In this document: positions 37,114-49,206 of the stretch, piece after piece | Layout of the letters: every line of letters starts with the position of its first letter | Numbering within the stretch: the stretch's first letter is position 1 | Assembly (NCBI RefSeq): GCF_016802725.1 | Contig: NC_052673.1 | Coordinates: 15,544,156 to 15,608,155, forward strand | Length of the DNA stretch: 64,000 nt | Reading direction: 5' to 3' | Source of the DNA: Solenopsis invicta | Taxonomy: Eukaryota > Arthropoda > Insecta > Hymenoptera > Formicidae | Translations under genes and position numbers: made by a program | The notes under the pieces: generated by a model | The model's database searches: none | Seen by the model: the letters and a program-made list of their open reading frames with translations, nothing else | What the model was told of the DNA's origin: nothing

Positions 37114-38144
37114 TAATGCACTAATTTCTATTTAGTGAGTTCACTTACATGTATGTGTTATTCTCATAGCGCGGTTGATTTCCATTTATTGTTGTCGAAT
37201 AATCAAAATGCTTGTTGCTACAGGATTCTCAATCGACTGTACTACGTTCATCTAAAATTTATATAAGGCCCGCGCAGTTGTAGTACATAATAATAAGTTC
37301 TGTGTTTCCAGTCAGTTGTACAAACTTGATCATGCGGGACCAGTCTTGCATAATTTGTCGCAGAAAATAGAACCGAGTAGTAAGAACATTATTGTATGTC
37401 GATGTAACCGCGCGTTGATGGTCTGTTACAAGGGTCTCTTTAAAAAGAAAGCATGTGAAGAAAGGAGGAAGCGATGACAAAAGAGAGGAAGGGCTGATGG
37501 TGGAACCGCAAACACGATCGCTACGCGATAATGGATCTCGCGCTCGCTGTGATAATAATTGTAAATGCAAAACTACGCCACCACGTTGCCGACGTCGCCG
37601 CCATCGCTGAGTTTCTTTATGGTAATACGAGTATTGTTGAGAAGATTGTCGGCTTGGCCTGTGACTTCCTCATTGGGAAGCTGTCCACGTCCGACAGTGA
37701 ATCCTCAGCATGCCCACAATCTCATCGTAAATAAGCGGGCGTTATGCGTCTCGCGATGACGACGTCCACGACGCGTTTCATCGGGCGAAACGTTCTTTGT
37801 CGTGTTTTTTAGTAATTGAAAGTTATTATCTAATTTAATTTATGGATATTAATCTGTTCGAGGTATTCGTTTTATAACAAACGAAAAAATGCAAATTAAA
37901 TGTCTTCTGAAATTCTTACGTTATTTGCTAAATTTTTATTTCTTTGAAATTATGTTTACGCAACAGGAAATAATATATAAATTGCGTCAGCCGAGACATT
38001 CTTCACGATGTTTTCCAGCGATGGAAAATTATTATCAAACTACATTAATTACAATAATTAATATTAGAATCAAGACCGTGATTTTTATATAATACAATTA
38101 TTAAAAACGAGAAAAATTTAATATACGATCATAACAAGATCTTA
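37114..38144. other. Intergenic sequence, no gene seen
   Basis: Short frames on both strands only; no feature recognised. Confidence 0.5.
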
Positions 38145-38493
38145 TACTGAGAGAGAACCATTTTTTTAAATAAAAAAAAAAAATTTCTCTTAAAATTATA
38201 TATTTTGATACAAGCATTTGTTTGTTTTGTTTAAGTAAAATATTTACTTTTAAGTAAATAGACATATTATCTCGAGTATTGTATATAATTTTGTATTTTG
38301 ATATCTTTTACATTTAAATAATGATTTCACATATAAACTATTAATATTATTAAGCTTAATTAAATTGTTTTCTTAGATTAAAAAATCTGATTTTGAATAT
38401 CTAAAAATAATCTAACAGTAAATATTTTCTAGAACTGCGAAAAAAATTATTTGATTAAAAATTTTAATTTTACGTATATTTTTTCTCTCAGTG
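38145..38493. mobile_element. TA-flanked MITE with TACTGAGAGAG ends, 349 bp
   Basis: TA flanks both ends (38,143-38,144 and 38,494-38,495). The left end is TACTGAGAGAGAACC and the right end read in reverse is CACTGAGAGAAAAAAT, the same terminal motif as at 3,936 and 56,532. The interior is very AT-rich and unlike the other elements. Confidence 0.65.
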
Positions 38494-38656
38494 TAATGCT
38501 AAAATAATGTTTCTTGTGTGATTTTATATACAATTTCTAATTCTTTCGAACTGTGCGCCATTATTTTTCGTTTCAAATACAACTTTTAAATTGAATCAGA
38601 TTGAATATAATTAAATTATATTGAATTCCGGATATATTAATCGAGATTTTGTGAGC

Positions 38657-38713
38657 TTTATATAAAAAAAAGATGAGATTTATATAAAAAAAAAATTTAT
38701 ATAAAAAAAAAGA
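38657..38713 (+). repeat. Three tandem TTTATATAAAAAAAA units
   Basis: TTTATATA followed by eight to ten A occurs three times, the first two separated by GATGAGA. Confidence 0.8.
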
Positions 38714-39023
38714 TTCTTCACGTTAAATCTTTTATCTCTTTTACTATTTTTCGAATGTTTGCATCCGTGTAAGATGTACTTGCACATCGGAAAACACTAT
38801 ATAAACATCAACCAGTTAGTTTTCTGAAAAATATTTGCGACAGAGCAGAGGGAATGCCGCTCTGAAATCGATGTTCTCCCTCGCTACTACTTGGCATCGT
38901 ACTCCCCGCCCTTCTCTCGTTTCTTTTTCCCCGATATTTTCTGTCTCAGATATACTCACTGATGACCCAATTCGCGTTGGTAGGCAGGCCGCCATACCAT
39001 ACATCGCATAACTATCGCCCGTG

Positions 39024-39052
39024 GCGATGCGATACGATGCGATGCGATGCGA
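39024..39052 (+). repeat. GCGAT pentanucleotide microsatellite
   Basis: Six GCGAT units, one changed to ACGAT and the last cut short. Confidence 0.85.
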
Positions 39053-40693
39053 AAAGAGTGATCGTGTGCCGTCTCTTCTACGGGGGCGTTTCCTACGTTC
39101 CCCCGCGAGAAAGAGAGGAAAGGTTGCTCAATGGCATGATCCGTAGACCGGACTAGGATGGAGCAGGATGGTCTTGTATTAAGGGTAATCCCTTTTGTGA
39201 AAAAGATAGAACGAAACGGCTCCTTGCGGATTAATATCCAAGAACGTATTTATAAGCGGTCGCGTTCTTCCTGAAAGAAGGGGAAAAAGCTGCGGAGATT
39301 AAGCTCTTGTTGCAGAGCGCGATTCTTTTCTACCGTGTCTCTCGCTCGGATTACCGCCGCCGGTTGTTAGATCGAGGTGGAGAATGTTAGGATTGAGATG
39401 AGCCTGAAGAGTAATCTGGAACGTTACGTAATTTCTATGAATCGCGACGATAAAGGTTTCCATAGAAAGCCCGCTATTTCGCTCCATAATGCGAGCGAAT
39501 CATTGGCCTTAATCTTCTTGATCTCTTAAAATCGGATGAAATAACGTTACCACTCTTAGTTTACTATAATATCTTAATTTCATCTAGAAATATCTCGTAT
39601 GCGTTCATCAGTTTCCTCTTTTAGATTTTTTTGTCGTCGAAAAAACCAAATTTCATCTTCATTTTATTTAAAACACACTGTATACTTTTCGTTTTCATCG
39701 AACGTGATTCTGAAATAAGTTGATCGAATTGCGCGCCCCCGCAACAGCCACCCGTGATATAATTTTCCCCGTTAAACTGGGTCAAAAATGAGAAATTCTA
39801 TCAGATCGGAACAAGACGTTGGAAGGAATTTATTACGATCAGCTTCCCCTCGATGCGGACTATACATATCTCCAGGGTTTAATAAAGGTAAAGATGCCAT
39901 TTATACCGGCTATACCATTAAATGCGATGGCGCCGATTGATTTATCGGCGAAAGAAGGTTGTTAAAGGACTCGCGTTACTTACACTGTGGCACCTCTATC
40001 TTTACGACGTCCCATTTGCCATTATATTCGGAATGCGACCGAATTATTGATTTGCCGTTAAAACCCGATAGCTGAAACGTCCATGGTTAAACGACATGAT
40101 TAAATCGATCTACAGGAAGCAATAATAATTGACCTCGTATATTAGTTCGCGCGCGGGAACTAAATACATACAGAATCTTATGCAATAGTAATGTATAATG
40201 ATTCATTGCAGAACTAGATTAATTAAATTGCACGCTACGCACGTTGCGCGACACATTACATCACAACGGTGAATGCGTTGCCTATTAAATATCAATTTCA
40301 TTGATTTGTTAATTAATTCATTCAATGATTGAGTCATATTCAATAGCGCGTCACGATAAAATATATTCATAAATGTTACCTTACGTTATTCAAAATACGT
40401 TTGAAATAAGTTTCGTAACATCGCTATTTAAGCACGTGCAAGAATTACTAATTTAGTGGTAGATTGCTAGAAATAATTGAGGCGGCTCGTGCGCACAATG
40501 ACGATGATGGTCGCATGACTATCTCGTTTAATTAATCCAATAATTAAATGCATTTAGCGAGTGGCGAAGTGGAGCCGTCTTGATGTGGTCGCTATAATCG
40601 GTATCGACTTATATTTATTCGCAAATTTCTCAGAGAGTAACAAGTGCATTTGGAATTGGGTCAGCTTTTTAATTCAACGTGAACAAATCTCTA
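39053..40693. other. Intergenic sequence, no gene seen
   Basis: No open frame above about 63 codons and no repeat recognised. Confidence 0.55.
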
Positions 40694-40899
40694 CGCAGAA
40701 AAAAAAATTAGTAGCAAATCAACAATTCATTGTTTCGTATATAAGAATATAAAATCTTCTTGAAAAAATTTATAATCCTAAACAGAATTTTTATTTCTTC
40801 ATGTAAGCAAATTTGTCTATTTAAGATTATCAAAATTTTATTTTATTCTTGATTATGCGAAACAATGAATTGTTGATTTTGTACTATTTTTTTTCTGTG
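40694..40899. mobile_element. Long-hairpin MITE, family B, copy 2
   Basis: TA flanks both ends. The left arm starts CGCAGAAAAAAAAATTAG and the right arm, read in reverse, CACAGAAAAAAAATAGTAC. Both continue CAAATCAACAATTCATTGTT as a near-perfect inverted pair of about 50 bases. The inner sequence CTTGAAAAAATTTATAATC and TAAACAGA matches the element at 28,016 (in its reversed right arm). The size, 206 bp, equals that of the first copy. Confidence 0.8.
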
Positions 40900-40901
40900 T
40901 A

Positions 40902-43900
40902 GGTTTCATATCTGTACCATGCTCTTCTTTTCTCGTAAAATTGTTGCTTTCGCGCGGACAAAGTAGATTTCCATTTTGTGGAAAATAAAATTAGTTCCAT
41001 TAAAGTTTCGTAAAGTAAACGCTTTTGTATAAGGTAAACTGTTAAATTTCTAATGTCAAATTATACCCAATTTGAGTTATATTTTAATCATTCCTACGTC
41101 GCCACTTGCTCCACTCAATACGACATTAATTTAACTAAAACAATAAAGTTAAATAATTTAACTCGGAAATCATATTAAATTTGACTCAAATTTAGTTTGT
41201 TATTTACCAGATGCATATATTAATATGAAACTGCTTACTTTGAAGCTAACAATAAATTGCAACACCTAATCTAACCTAACCACAGAAAATAGGTTGATTA
41301 GTTAAAGTTTTCCTTAACTACATGTTTTGCGTTAAAATAATAAATTTCAACATAGATGAAACTTCAAAATAACAAGATGTTATTAAATTCAAGGGTTGGT
41401 TTAAATTTTAAATGCTGATCTTTTAACATTTAACAATAAAGCGTGACGTCTGCGGTTTTTTTTTAGTCACCGTTTAATTGTTCCTGTAATAAATTGGGAT
41501 AATTTCGAGTATGAATAAATCTCGATAACAATTTAAAGTTATCGACATTTTTGTATCCTCGATAAAAATTGAAAAACTTTTTATTGCAACATATACATGC
41601 GTTTATTTCCATTTTGCTCTAGGCTATAGAGTTTCGTTGTTCTCTTATTCGTGCGTATTTTGTTCGAAACACGTAATGCAATATTTCGTTCTGAACTGTA
41701 AGGAAGACTAGGTAACCGTCGCATGAAATTCGACGTGTAAAATCAAATCCTAGATCGAACGCGGCGGAAAAGCAAGGTAAAATTGAACAGACCTGAATTA
41801 AATAACTCTCGCGAAACGAAGTAGTTTCACGATGTTTTTTTTAAATCGTACGTCCCAGAAATTTGTGAATAAAAACGCGGACATGCGAAGCGAAAGGGAA
41901 GAAGCCACAAGATGATATGTATATACATATATATATATATATATATGTCGTGTGTGTGTGTATGTACGTATATATAGTTAACGGGTGAAAAATTTTATCG
42001 TGTTTTGACGTATAACGTTCGTTAAAATTCCCCTCGAGTTTTCATTGTGACGAGCATCGTGATATTGCATCAAGACCCCTCTAGATTGTCCCATAACACG
42101 TTTATTGAATCATATATTAAGAGAACGGGGAAGGAAAGGATAAGCTCGCGAGAACACGTGTTGCAGCTCTTTCTGTCCTTATATTGAATTTATATTATAT
42201 TGATTTCGGTGTGTACGTCTCCATCTGCTAATTATCGATTTACACGTATAAAAACAGTTATTATTTTACAATACTGTTAGTGAAATTTCGTGCTACACTC
42301 GTGAAAAACGACATCTTTGAAAGCGTTGACGCCATCGCATCATCGCGACATTAATTTTGTTTCTACGAAAGAGAAGCTGGCTTTTCGTTTTATAAATCAT
42401 CGAAATAATCGTTGTACGGTGTTTTACATTTTGATTTCTAAACGGCATTAATTTTGTAATATTAATGGCCTTTATTGCGATGCGTCAGGCGACCGCAATT
42501 TTTCCTCTGCTGCTATTATCAATTAACGAGTGTGCACGAAACTTTTGACCTTTCGACGACGCTAGGCGTTATACACGCGCAATTACACGGGCCGCGATTT
42601 ATCAAGTCGCAAGGAATGAGAACGAAATCACGCGGAGAGAGGGGGGACGTCGTTTACGGCGGCCGATCGCGGGTGCCGGGCGAGAAATTAATTTCGAGAC
42701 GCCGTAAATCGAAGCAGCGAGCCCGACTGCTGCGTTTCTGCCACCCGCGCATCCCGGGATTAATTGCCGTCGCCGTGGTGATTAGGGAAACCGTTTCGCG
42801 TCGGCGCGCCCGCCAAATCCGCCGTTATGGAGCATAGTGTGTCTCGTTAGTGTGTGCGCGACGGTATGCGTCGTGCGACATCCGGGTGCGACGGTATATA
42901 AACACTTGTAGAACAGAGAATATGCGCGTGGCACGCGTGCGACGGAGGCATTCCTGCGCGCGAGAGGCCGCACAATCGGCTGCAAAATTCCCGACGGCAA
43001 CGTCCTCCTGCCTCCGAATGCTGTGCGAATTTCTCTCGGTCGTATCATTCCGAGCCGCCGAGAAAATTGCAAAAATCGTGTAGCCTGATATGGTTATTAC
43101 AGCATGAATACCTCGCTCGAATAGTGTGCCACACTACTTACTTGCGCAGAAATGTCAAGATGTCTCGTTAACGGAAACTATGTCAATTTAATTATCTTCG
43201 GGTTATAAATAATGTGTAGAGGAGAGGGAGATGATATGGCATCTATTTCCATTTCATTGAAAAACTTTGTTATTCAACAAAATCAAAATTTTATGTTGAA
43301 ATTTTATGTTGAACGATTATACGTGTCAAAGTGTTATTTATTAAAGTCTAGACTCAAAGTTACGAAGTATTTATTAGTTAGGACGCAAGTTACAAAAATA
43401 TGACGAAAAAGAAAGCGAGTTGATAGTATGGCCACACTAAATAAATTTAAAAAACTGATTAAAAAAACATAATTGTGGTTACAAAATTATACGTTTTTCA
43501 TTTTTCATTGTTTAGAATTTTTCTGCGTTCAGAAATATTAAAGATATCATTAGAGATATTATTTTATCGTTGCTTAACATTAAACAACAAGGATAAAACG
43601 ATATGTCTGTCCGTGAACGTGACTCTTTAGAATTACAATCGACTTATCGGAAAAATATTTCGCTTAAAAAATTATATTAATAAAATGTTATACCATTGAA
43701 TAATTTTGCATAACTCGAAATGCGTAAAAGCTGAATAAAAAGTTGAATAAAAAAAAACGCTCGAGCATATACATATACATTGATAATACGATCAAGTTTA
43801 AAAACACTGGGGAAATATATGTGTAATTAAATATTGAAGTGTACCTTTGAAAAAGTGTTTCGAATGCTCAAAAATAAAAATGCTTTATAAACAATTATTG

Positions 43901-44674
43901 GCTATTGTATATTGGCATATTAGCGCCATATAATAGCAGGCTACTAAACAAATGATTCCGTAAGCAATCGTTGGCGATAATACTTTCTTCTCCTCTATTT
44001 TTTGGTAAATTACTTTTATTATTATTATTATCTTAAATTAGTCATGTGTTTTTACTTGTCCATTTTTAGCGATCGCGACAAGAATACAGTGATTTATGAG
44101 CCCCGAATTTGCTTTTTGATAGAACAATTTCGTCGAATTGCGATATCGATTTTCCGGCAAACACGAACGAATCTAACTAAATGCGCGAGAACATTACCTC
44201 CGAGGTCCTCGAATCACTTCGAAACACGGGATACTATGTCGATTTCCTGGCTCGTTGCTTGCCCCATACTTGAGGCTTTACCTAGGGTGGCCCCTTCACG
44301 AGTCCCGTCAAGCAGATGCTACTCCACCGTGCCGAGTTTCGAAACTCATCATCGTACGTCGACGAATTCTGCTTCCATTGCTGAGCAATCGAACGACGGA
44401 CCGACATAGCTTTACAACCTATCTCGGTCTCAAAATCGATGAAATTCATTTCATGTTCGATGCACGACAGCAGTTACGCGAGCTTAGTCGCGTGATGGAA
44501 AACAAACTTTACTCGATGCTTGGAGCAAATTATTTTTAGTAATGTTTGGTTAGATGTAATGAAGATACAAAGCTATAAAAAAACAATTCAATAAACGCGT
44601 GATGGAACTTTCTAATTACGATCTTCCGTATTTTTTTATGTACCCTTTTTCTTGACAAACGAAAAATTAATAAT
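40902..44674. other. Intergenic sequence with one AT/GT tract and a CpG-rich block, no gene seen
   Basis: The stretch at 42.5-43.1 kb is CpG-rich with frames on both strands and TATATAAA at 42,895-42,902, preceded by a repeated GTGCGACGG. The rest is AT-rich. CTAATCTAACCTAACC at about 41,268 resembles two insect telomere units but is too short to be meaningful. Confidence 0.5.
41917..41976 (+). repeat. Compound (AT)n(GT)n microsatellite
   Basis: About twenty-eight bases of ATAT repeat followed by GTGTGTGTGT and further alternating purine-pyrimidine sequence. Confidence 0.85.
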
Positions 44675-44678
44675 TTAA

Positions 44679-45181
44679 CCCTTAAACGTCCCACAGGGTC
44701 TGGGGGATTCTGTACGAAATTTCGATTGTGTGAAGGGGGAACGAGATAGACGATTAGGGGAAGAAAAAGTTAGGAGTCTACCCTCTCGATCACCACGTCG
44801 ACCAGCTTCAGCTCAACTAAAATTCAAACGGCGCACAAAATTTTTTGTCATCATATTCTCCTTGTTACATAATTATCTCTTTTAAAAAAAATGACAATGT
44901 CATAATTTTTTCTTCAAAGTATCACTCTTTAGCTTTAAAACGCCGTATTATGAAATCTTTAAAAGTTGTTTGTTAGTGTTACTAATAATAATAATTTCAC
45001 AGTAGATCATTTTTGGACAATGTTATTTATTTATTTAGTCACATTTTTGCGACTTTGGACTTTTATTAAAAAAAAAAAAATTTGTTGAAAAATATTGATT
45101 GAAACCAAAGTTATGACTTCTCAAAGTTGCACGGATCTCCCAGACTCTCTCTTGTGCTGTGTTGGCGCCGGATGTTAAAGG
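44679..45181. mobile_element. piggyBac-like non-autonomous element with TTAA duplication, 503 bp
   Basis: TTAA lies directly outside both ends (44,675-44,678 and 45,182-45,185). Left end: CCCTTAAACGTCC, then GGTCTGGGGGATTCTGTACG. Right end read in reverse: CCTTTAACATCC, then about 21 extra bases, then AGTCTGGGAGATCCGTGCA. A TTAA target and CC-starting ends are marks of the piggyBac superfamily. The interior has no transposase frame, so it would depend on an enzyme encoded elsewhere. The ends have diverged, suggesting an old insertion. Confidence 0.7.
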
Positions 45182-45185
45182 TTAA

Positions 45186-45884
45186 GGCAATTTTAAACTC
45201 TTTAAGTTTGCTAAAGATATCCCGATGCAAACTTATATTATCATCTATATTGAATCTGTCACTCGAAAAATAATGAAATAGCATTTAGTTTAGCTTCGGA
45301 CACAATTCTCGTAAAACATCACAATCATGGCTCCGCTGATTATTCTGCAATGAATATTATTTCAATCGTGTGAACACGTCTCGCGTCAGCTTTACGCCGT
45401 GCTGAGTCCGGCTATGTTTGGCTTCGCAGTGTCGCGCTTTTGACACTTCACACCTGTGAGACGCATACGAGCGCGGCATCCGCACTAATACGGTCCGACA
45501 CGACGAAGGTTAGCGTGATGCTTAATCGAGTTGGATGTCGCACCTATATATCCACGTATTGACTCAACCTGTCTCGTTCCGTGCGCGCATGATGTTAAAA
45601 TTGATACAACGTGGAAATAACTGCCGGTTCGATCGTTTTACATCGCGGCAACAAGCTGTTCTGATGCTGCGCGAATGAACCGCCAACATCGATGTCGAGG
45701 AAGCACGATATGCAATTCTGCAACAAGGAAACAGCGGTGCCGCGTGACAATTCCGCAGGAAGCTCATTGGGATTAATGATAATAATCGTCGAGCATAAAC
45801 AATAATCGATTCATTATCTTCAGCACATAAGTTTTTATACTTACATTTTTTTGTGCAAGTACACAATAAATAAAGTAAATACTA
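45186..45884. other. Intergenic sequence, no gene seen
   Basis: Contains a minus-strand frame of about 100 codons (45,564-45,866) with no recognisable protein. Confidence 0.5.
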
Positions 45885-46110
45885 CACGGAAAAAACGATT
45901 TTGCTCACAGGCAGATCTGAAAATAATTATGTTGATCCATGTAAAAAATTGAATGGGACATTTAATTTGATCGCTGGAATGTCAAAACTATTTGTAGCAA
46001 CATTATCATTATGCTAGGAGTCCTACATAATTATTTTGAGATTTGACTTAAAATTATTTTCTGATCTGTATCTAACTAAATTTTTAAATGCTGTAGTTAT
46101 TCTTTCCGTA
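45885..46110. mobile_element. TA-flanked MITE, family C, copy 2
   Basis: Ends CACGGAAAAAACG and, reversed, TACGGAAAGAATAAC, with TA outside each. The blocks AGATCTGAAAATAATTATGT, GTAGCAACATTATCAT and TCCTACATAATTATTTTGAG follow the same order as in the 32,495 element, which has almost the same length. The right part carries an inverted form of the AGATCTGAAAATAATT block. Noncoding. Confidence 0.7.
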
Positions 46111-47870
46111 TAAGAAAAAAAAAAAGAACGGAGAAAGAAAAGGAGATGATGAAATTCTACTTAAATAGATTATATGCAGATATAGCTTTACAAGAGAAAA
46201 ATATTTTTACTATCTCGTACGAACGAAACTCATGTCGTTCGCGTGCTCGCGAAACTTTTATTCTTCGAAGAGAAGAGGCGAATACAGATTTCCAAAGGGA
46301 TTGTCAGACTGCGATCTTGCGGTGCAAGTTAGCACGGCGATGTTTCCCCCGCAATGGGTTAGCTCCGCGAGCGAGCGGAGCTCCGGGCTCCCGCCCGGCT
46401 ATAATCCCAAATGTCAGAGTTCAGTATAGCGTTGATCAATATTGCCTCTTCGGGCAACTTTGAAGGATACGTTTCTTTTATGTATCGTACCGGTATAACG
46501 GCCGATTGTGGCTCGCCTGTGGTTCACCGTGGTGGTCGCGCGGCTGAATTTCCCACACGGCGTGGATCGCGATGATACGTCGTACGAATCCGCAGGAAAT
46601 AATCGCCGCCATTACGGGACGTAAATCAAAGCACAAAGGATCTGCGGAAATTAAGGAAGTTTCGTAATTACGTCGCAGGCTGTTCGCTGGTAAATTTATA
46701 CACGAAAACCGCTACGCTGCTATGAATACGATCCCACGCGGAAATAAATTTGTAATTTTCACTTAGCAGCGGCTCTCCATCGCAAATTGTTGGCAGAAAA
46801 GTGCACAAAAAATTTCAAGGCGCACGTACATTTTCACGTTTAGAAATTTGTATCGTCGTCGGAATACTTTGAAAGATCAGAGATAGTTGTCGAGATTACA
46901 TAAGTAAGGCAATATATTGTTTGTTATTAAAGAAAACTACCTTGGAAATTGAAAATGTCTTCTTTAATTTATAGCACAAGGTAACTAAACTGAATTAACA
47001 CACAATTAATGATCTACGTGACAGTTTCTGACTGAAACTGCAAGCCAGACATTAAGACTGTAATTGAGTAGTTAGAATCGTCTACTTTAAGTTCCGAAAG
47101 TTTTGCTCTTCGAATCTCCCAAAATTCCGTCAATCGGAAAATGAAGACACACAAGATTATAAGATCAATAGAAAGTTTATTTGAGTTCGCTTCGTTTTGT
47201 GATCGGTAATTTATATAATGTTACGAACAATTGTGCATTCTACCTAATAGAGATAATTATGTATTCCAATTATGTAATGACGTGATTTTTCAATTTCATT
47301 AATTAACATCAAGATAAAGATGGTTACTAAATTTTGGAATTGCTCAATACTCTGTTCGGAGTAGGTAAATATACGGGGCGAATCAATGCAATTGTATTTC
47401 TGTCAACAGACGAATAATTAATGACCATACGCGACGGCATTTACGCGCCCGTATTTATTGCAAATACATTGATCCGCTATGTTGTAACCGAGCTCGGCAA
47501 GGAAATCAGATTATATCAACACGTATAGCGAATATTATAAATTCATTCTACAACCTTCGGTATTTTGAAGTGATCGATTGACTCGTTACACAGTTCCATT
47601 AAGTGCAACACCGTGCATTATCACCCAAACTAAATCATTCTATCATCTCGAATTTCAAGAGACATCTAAAGAGAGAAGCACTTAAATTTTCCACTATGAA
47701 AGAAATAGAAAGATAGATAGATAAAGAGAGAGGGAGAGGAAAAGAGAGAAACGCGCACGAGCGTGGTTCATTTCGCGTACGCGCCGATGCGAAATCGCTG
47801 ACCGCGGAAAGAGAACGTCCGCGATCTTGTCCCGGCAAGGACGAGGTCGCGAGCGCGACCTAATCTCACC
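46111..47870. other. Intergenic sequence, no gene seen
   Basis: Frames at 46.15-46.46 kb overlap one another on the plus strand and show no family. The rest is AT-rich and uninformative. Confidence 0.5.
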
Positions 47871-47893
47871 CTCTCTCTCTCTCTCTCTCTCTC
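47871..47893 (+). repeat. CT microsatellite
   Basis: Twenty-three bases of CT repeat at the left edge of the CpG-rich block of 47.7-49.3 kb. Confidence 0.9.
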
Positions 47894-48390
47894 ACACTCA
47901 CTCCCCCTACTCGAGCCTCCTAGCCGACCGCGTACACGCGAGCTACCCCTAACGGGGCTCGCTCCCGCCGGCGGAAAGTTCTATATATGTATAGTAGGTA
48001 TACACGGGGAGCTGTAGAGTGCAGGTGTACCCCCGGGCTGCGTTGCACTCCAAGGATGGATGTATCGTGCTCGCATCCCCGAAACAGAAAGAGACGCACA
48101 GACGGGGCGGTCGGGTGGCTCTCTGGTGGTTCTCGGTCCCGTGGTGGGAGGAAAGGTAGCGCGGGGGAGAAAAGAGAGAAGGGCAGGAGGAATGGGGTAC
48201 GGCGAAGGTTGAGCACGGGAGGGTACCATAGAGAATTCGCTTCCGTGTCCCAGTAGCACTAATGACCGCCATCCTACCCCCTCTCGCTCCTCTCACGCTA
48301 TCGTGCCCCACCATCGCGCCCTTGCCCTCTTCCCACCATCGGGGATTGCATCCCCCACTGCGCGGCGACGCCCCTTACCCCTTTCTCGCT

Positions 48391-48440
48391 CGCGCGCGCG
48401 CGCGCGCTCTTTCTCTCTTGCTCTCTCCCTCTCTCTCGCT
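48391..48440 (+). repeat. (CG)8 tract joined to a CT tract
   Basis: Sixteen to seventeen bases of pure CG alternation (48,391-48,407) followed directly by CT-rich sequence. Pure CG repeats of this length favour left-handed DNA. Confidence 0.9.
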
Positions 48441-48840
48441 CTCCATCCTTCTCCTTCTCAACCCTCTACGCAATATACATCCAGGATGACTCGAATTACG
48501 TCACAACGTCGAGAGCGTGCGACCTGCTCTCCTACTTCCCCTTCCCTCTCTTCTCTCGCTCCCTCCCGGAAAGGTACCATCGTTTTACCTCCACGGATCC
48601 GACTCCCCCGCGATTCCCCTCCTATCCCGCGGCGGGGTACACCGTGTACACACGATATATGTGATGCTCTATATATCTATTCCGTTATAGCGGCCGGCAC
48701 TCGATGAGACCGAGGGGAAGCCGCCAGTCTCCGCTGGTACACCGAGCTGCGTGCTTGCTCTTTCCCCGTTCACCACGTACGCGCTCTCGTCGCGCAGGCT
48801 GAGAGAAGGAAAACCGAAACAAGGCGAAAAAGATTCGAGA

Positions 48841-48843
<3 letters not shown>

Positions 48844-48877
<34 letters not shown>
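48844..48877 (+). repeat. (GA)17 microsatellite
   Basis: Thirty-four bases of GA repeat, then AAGAGGAGAG. Confidence 0.95.
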
Positions 48878-48882
<5 letters not shown>

Positions 48883-49174
48883 GAGAGAGGAAGCTCCGCT
48901 CTTCTCGCATTCTCTCGACCGTCTGATACGCGCGCGCGCGATCGCGGCACATATGCGTACACGCGTGTCACGGAATTACGGGATCACCGGGATACGTCTA
49001 TAGTAGTGTAACGCAGGGACGGCGGGACGTGTGTGTGGGTGCTTTAACCAGCGGCTTCGAGGAGTAACACCCGCAGGTGTGTATGCATCGCACGATAGAG
49101 CGCACGTGTACGCGCTCGTGACTATTAAAGCGCTCGTTCTACACACCGCTGCGTATGTCGCATGCGTATGTGTC

Positions 49175-49205
<31 letters not shown>

Positions 49206-49206
49206 A
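49175..49206 (+). repeat. GA microsatellite
   Basis: GA repeat of about 32 bases with one AA interruption at the right edge of the CpG-rich block. Confidence 0.9.
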
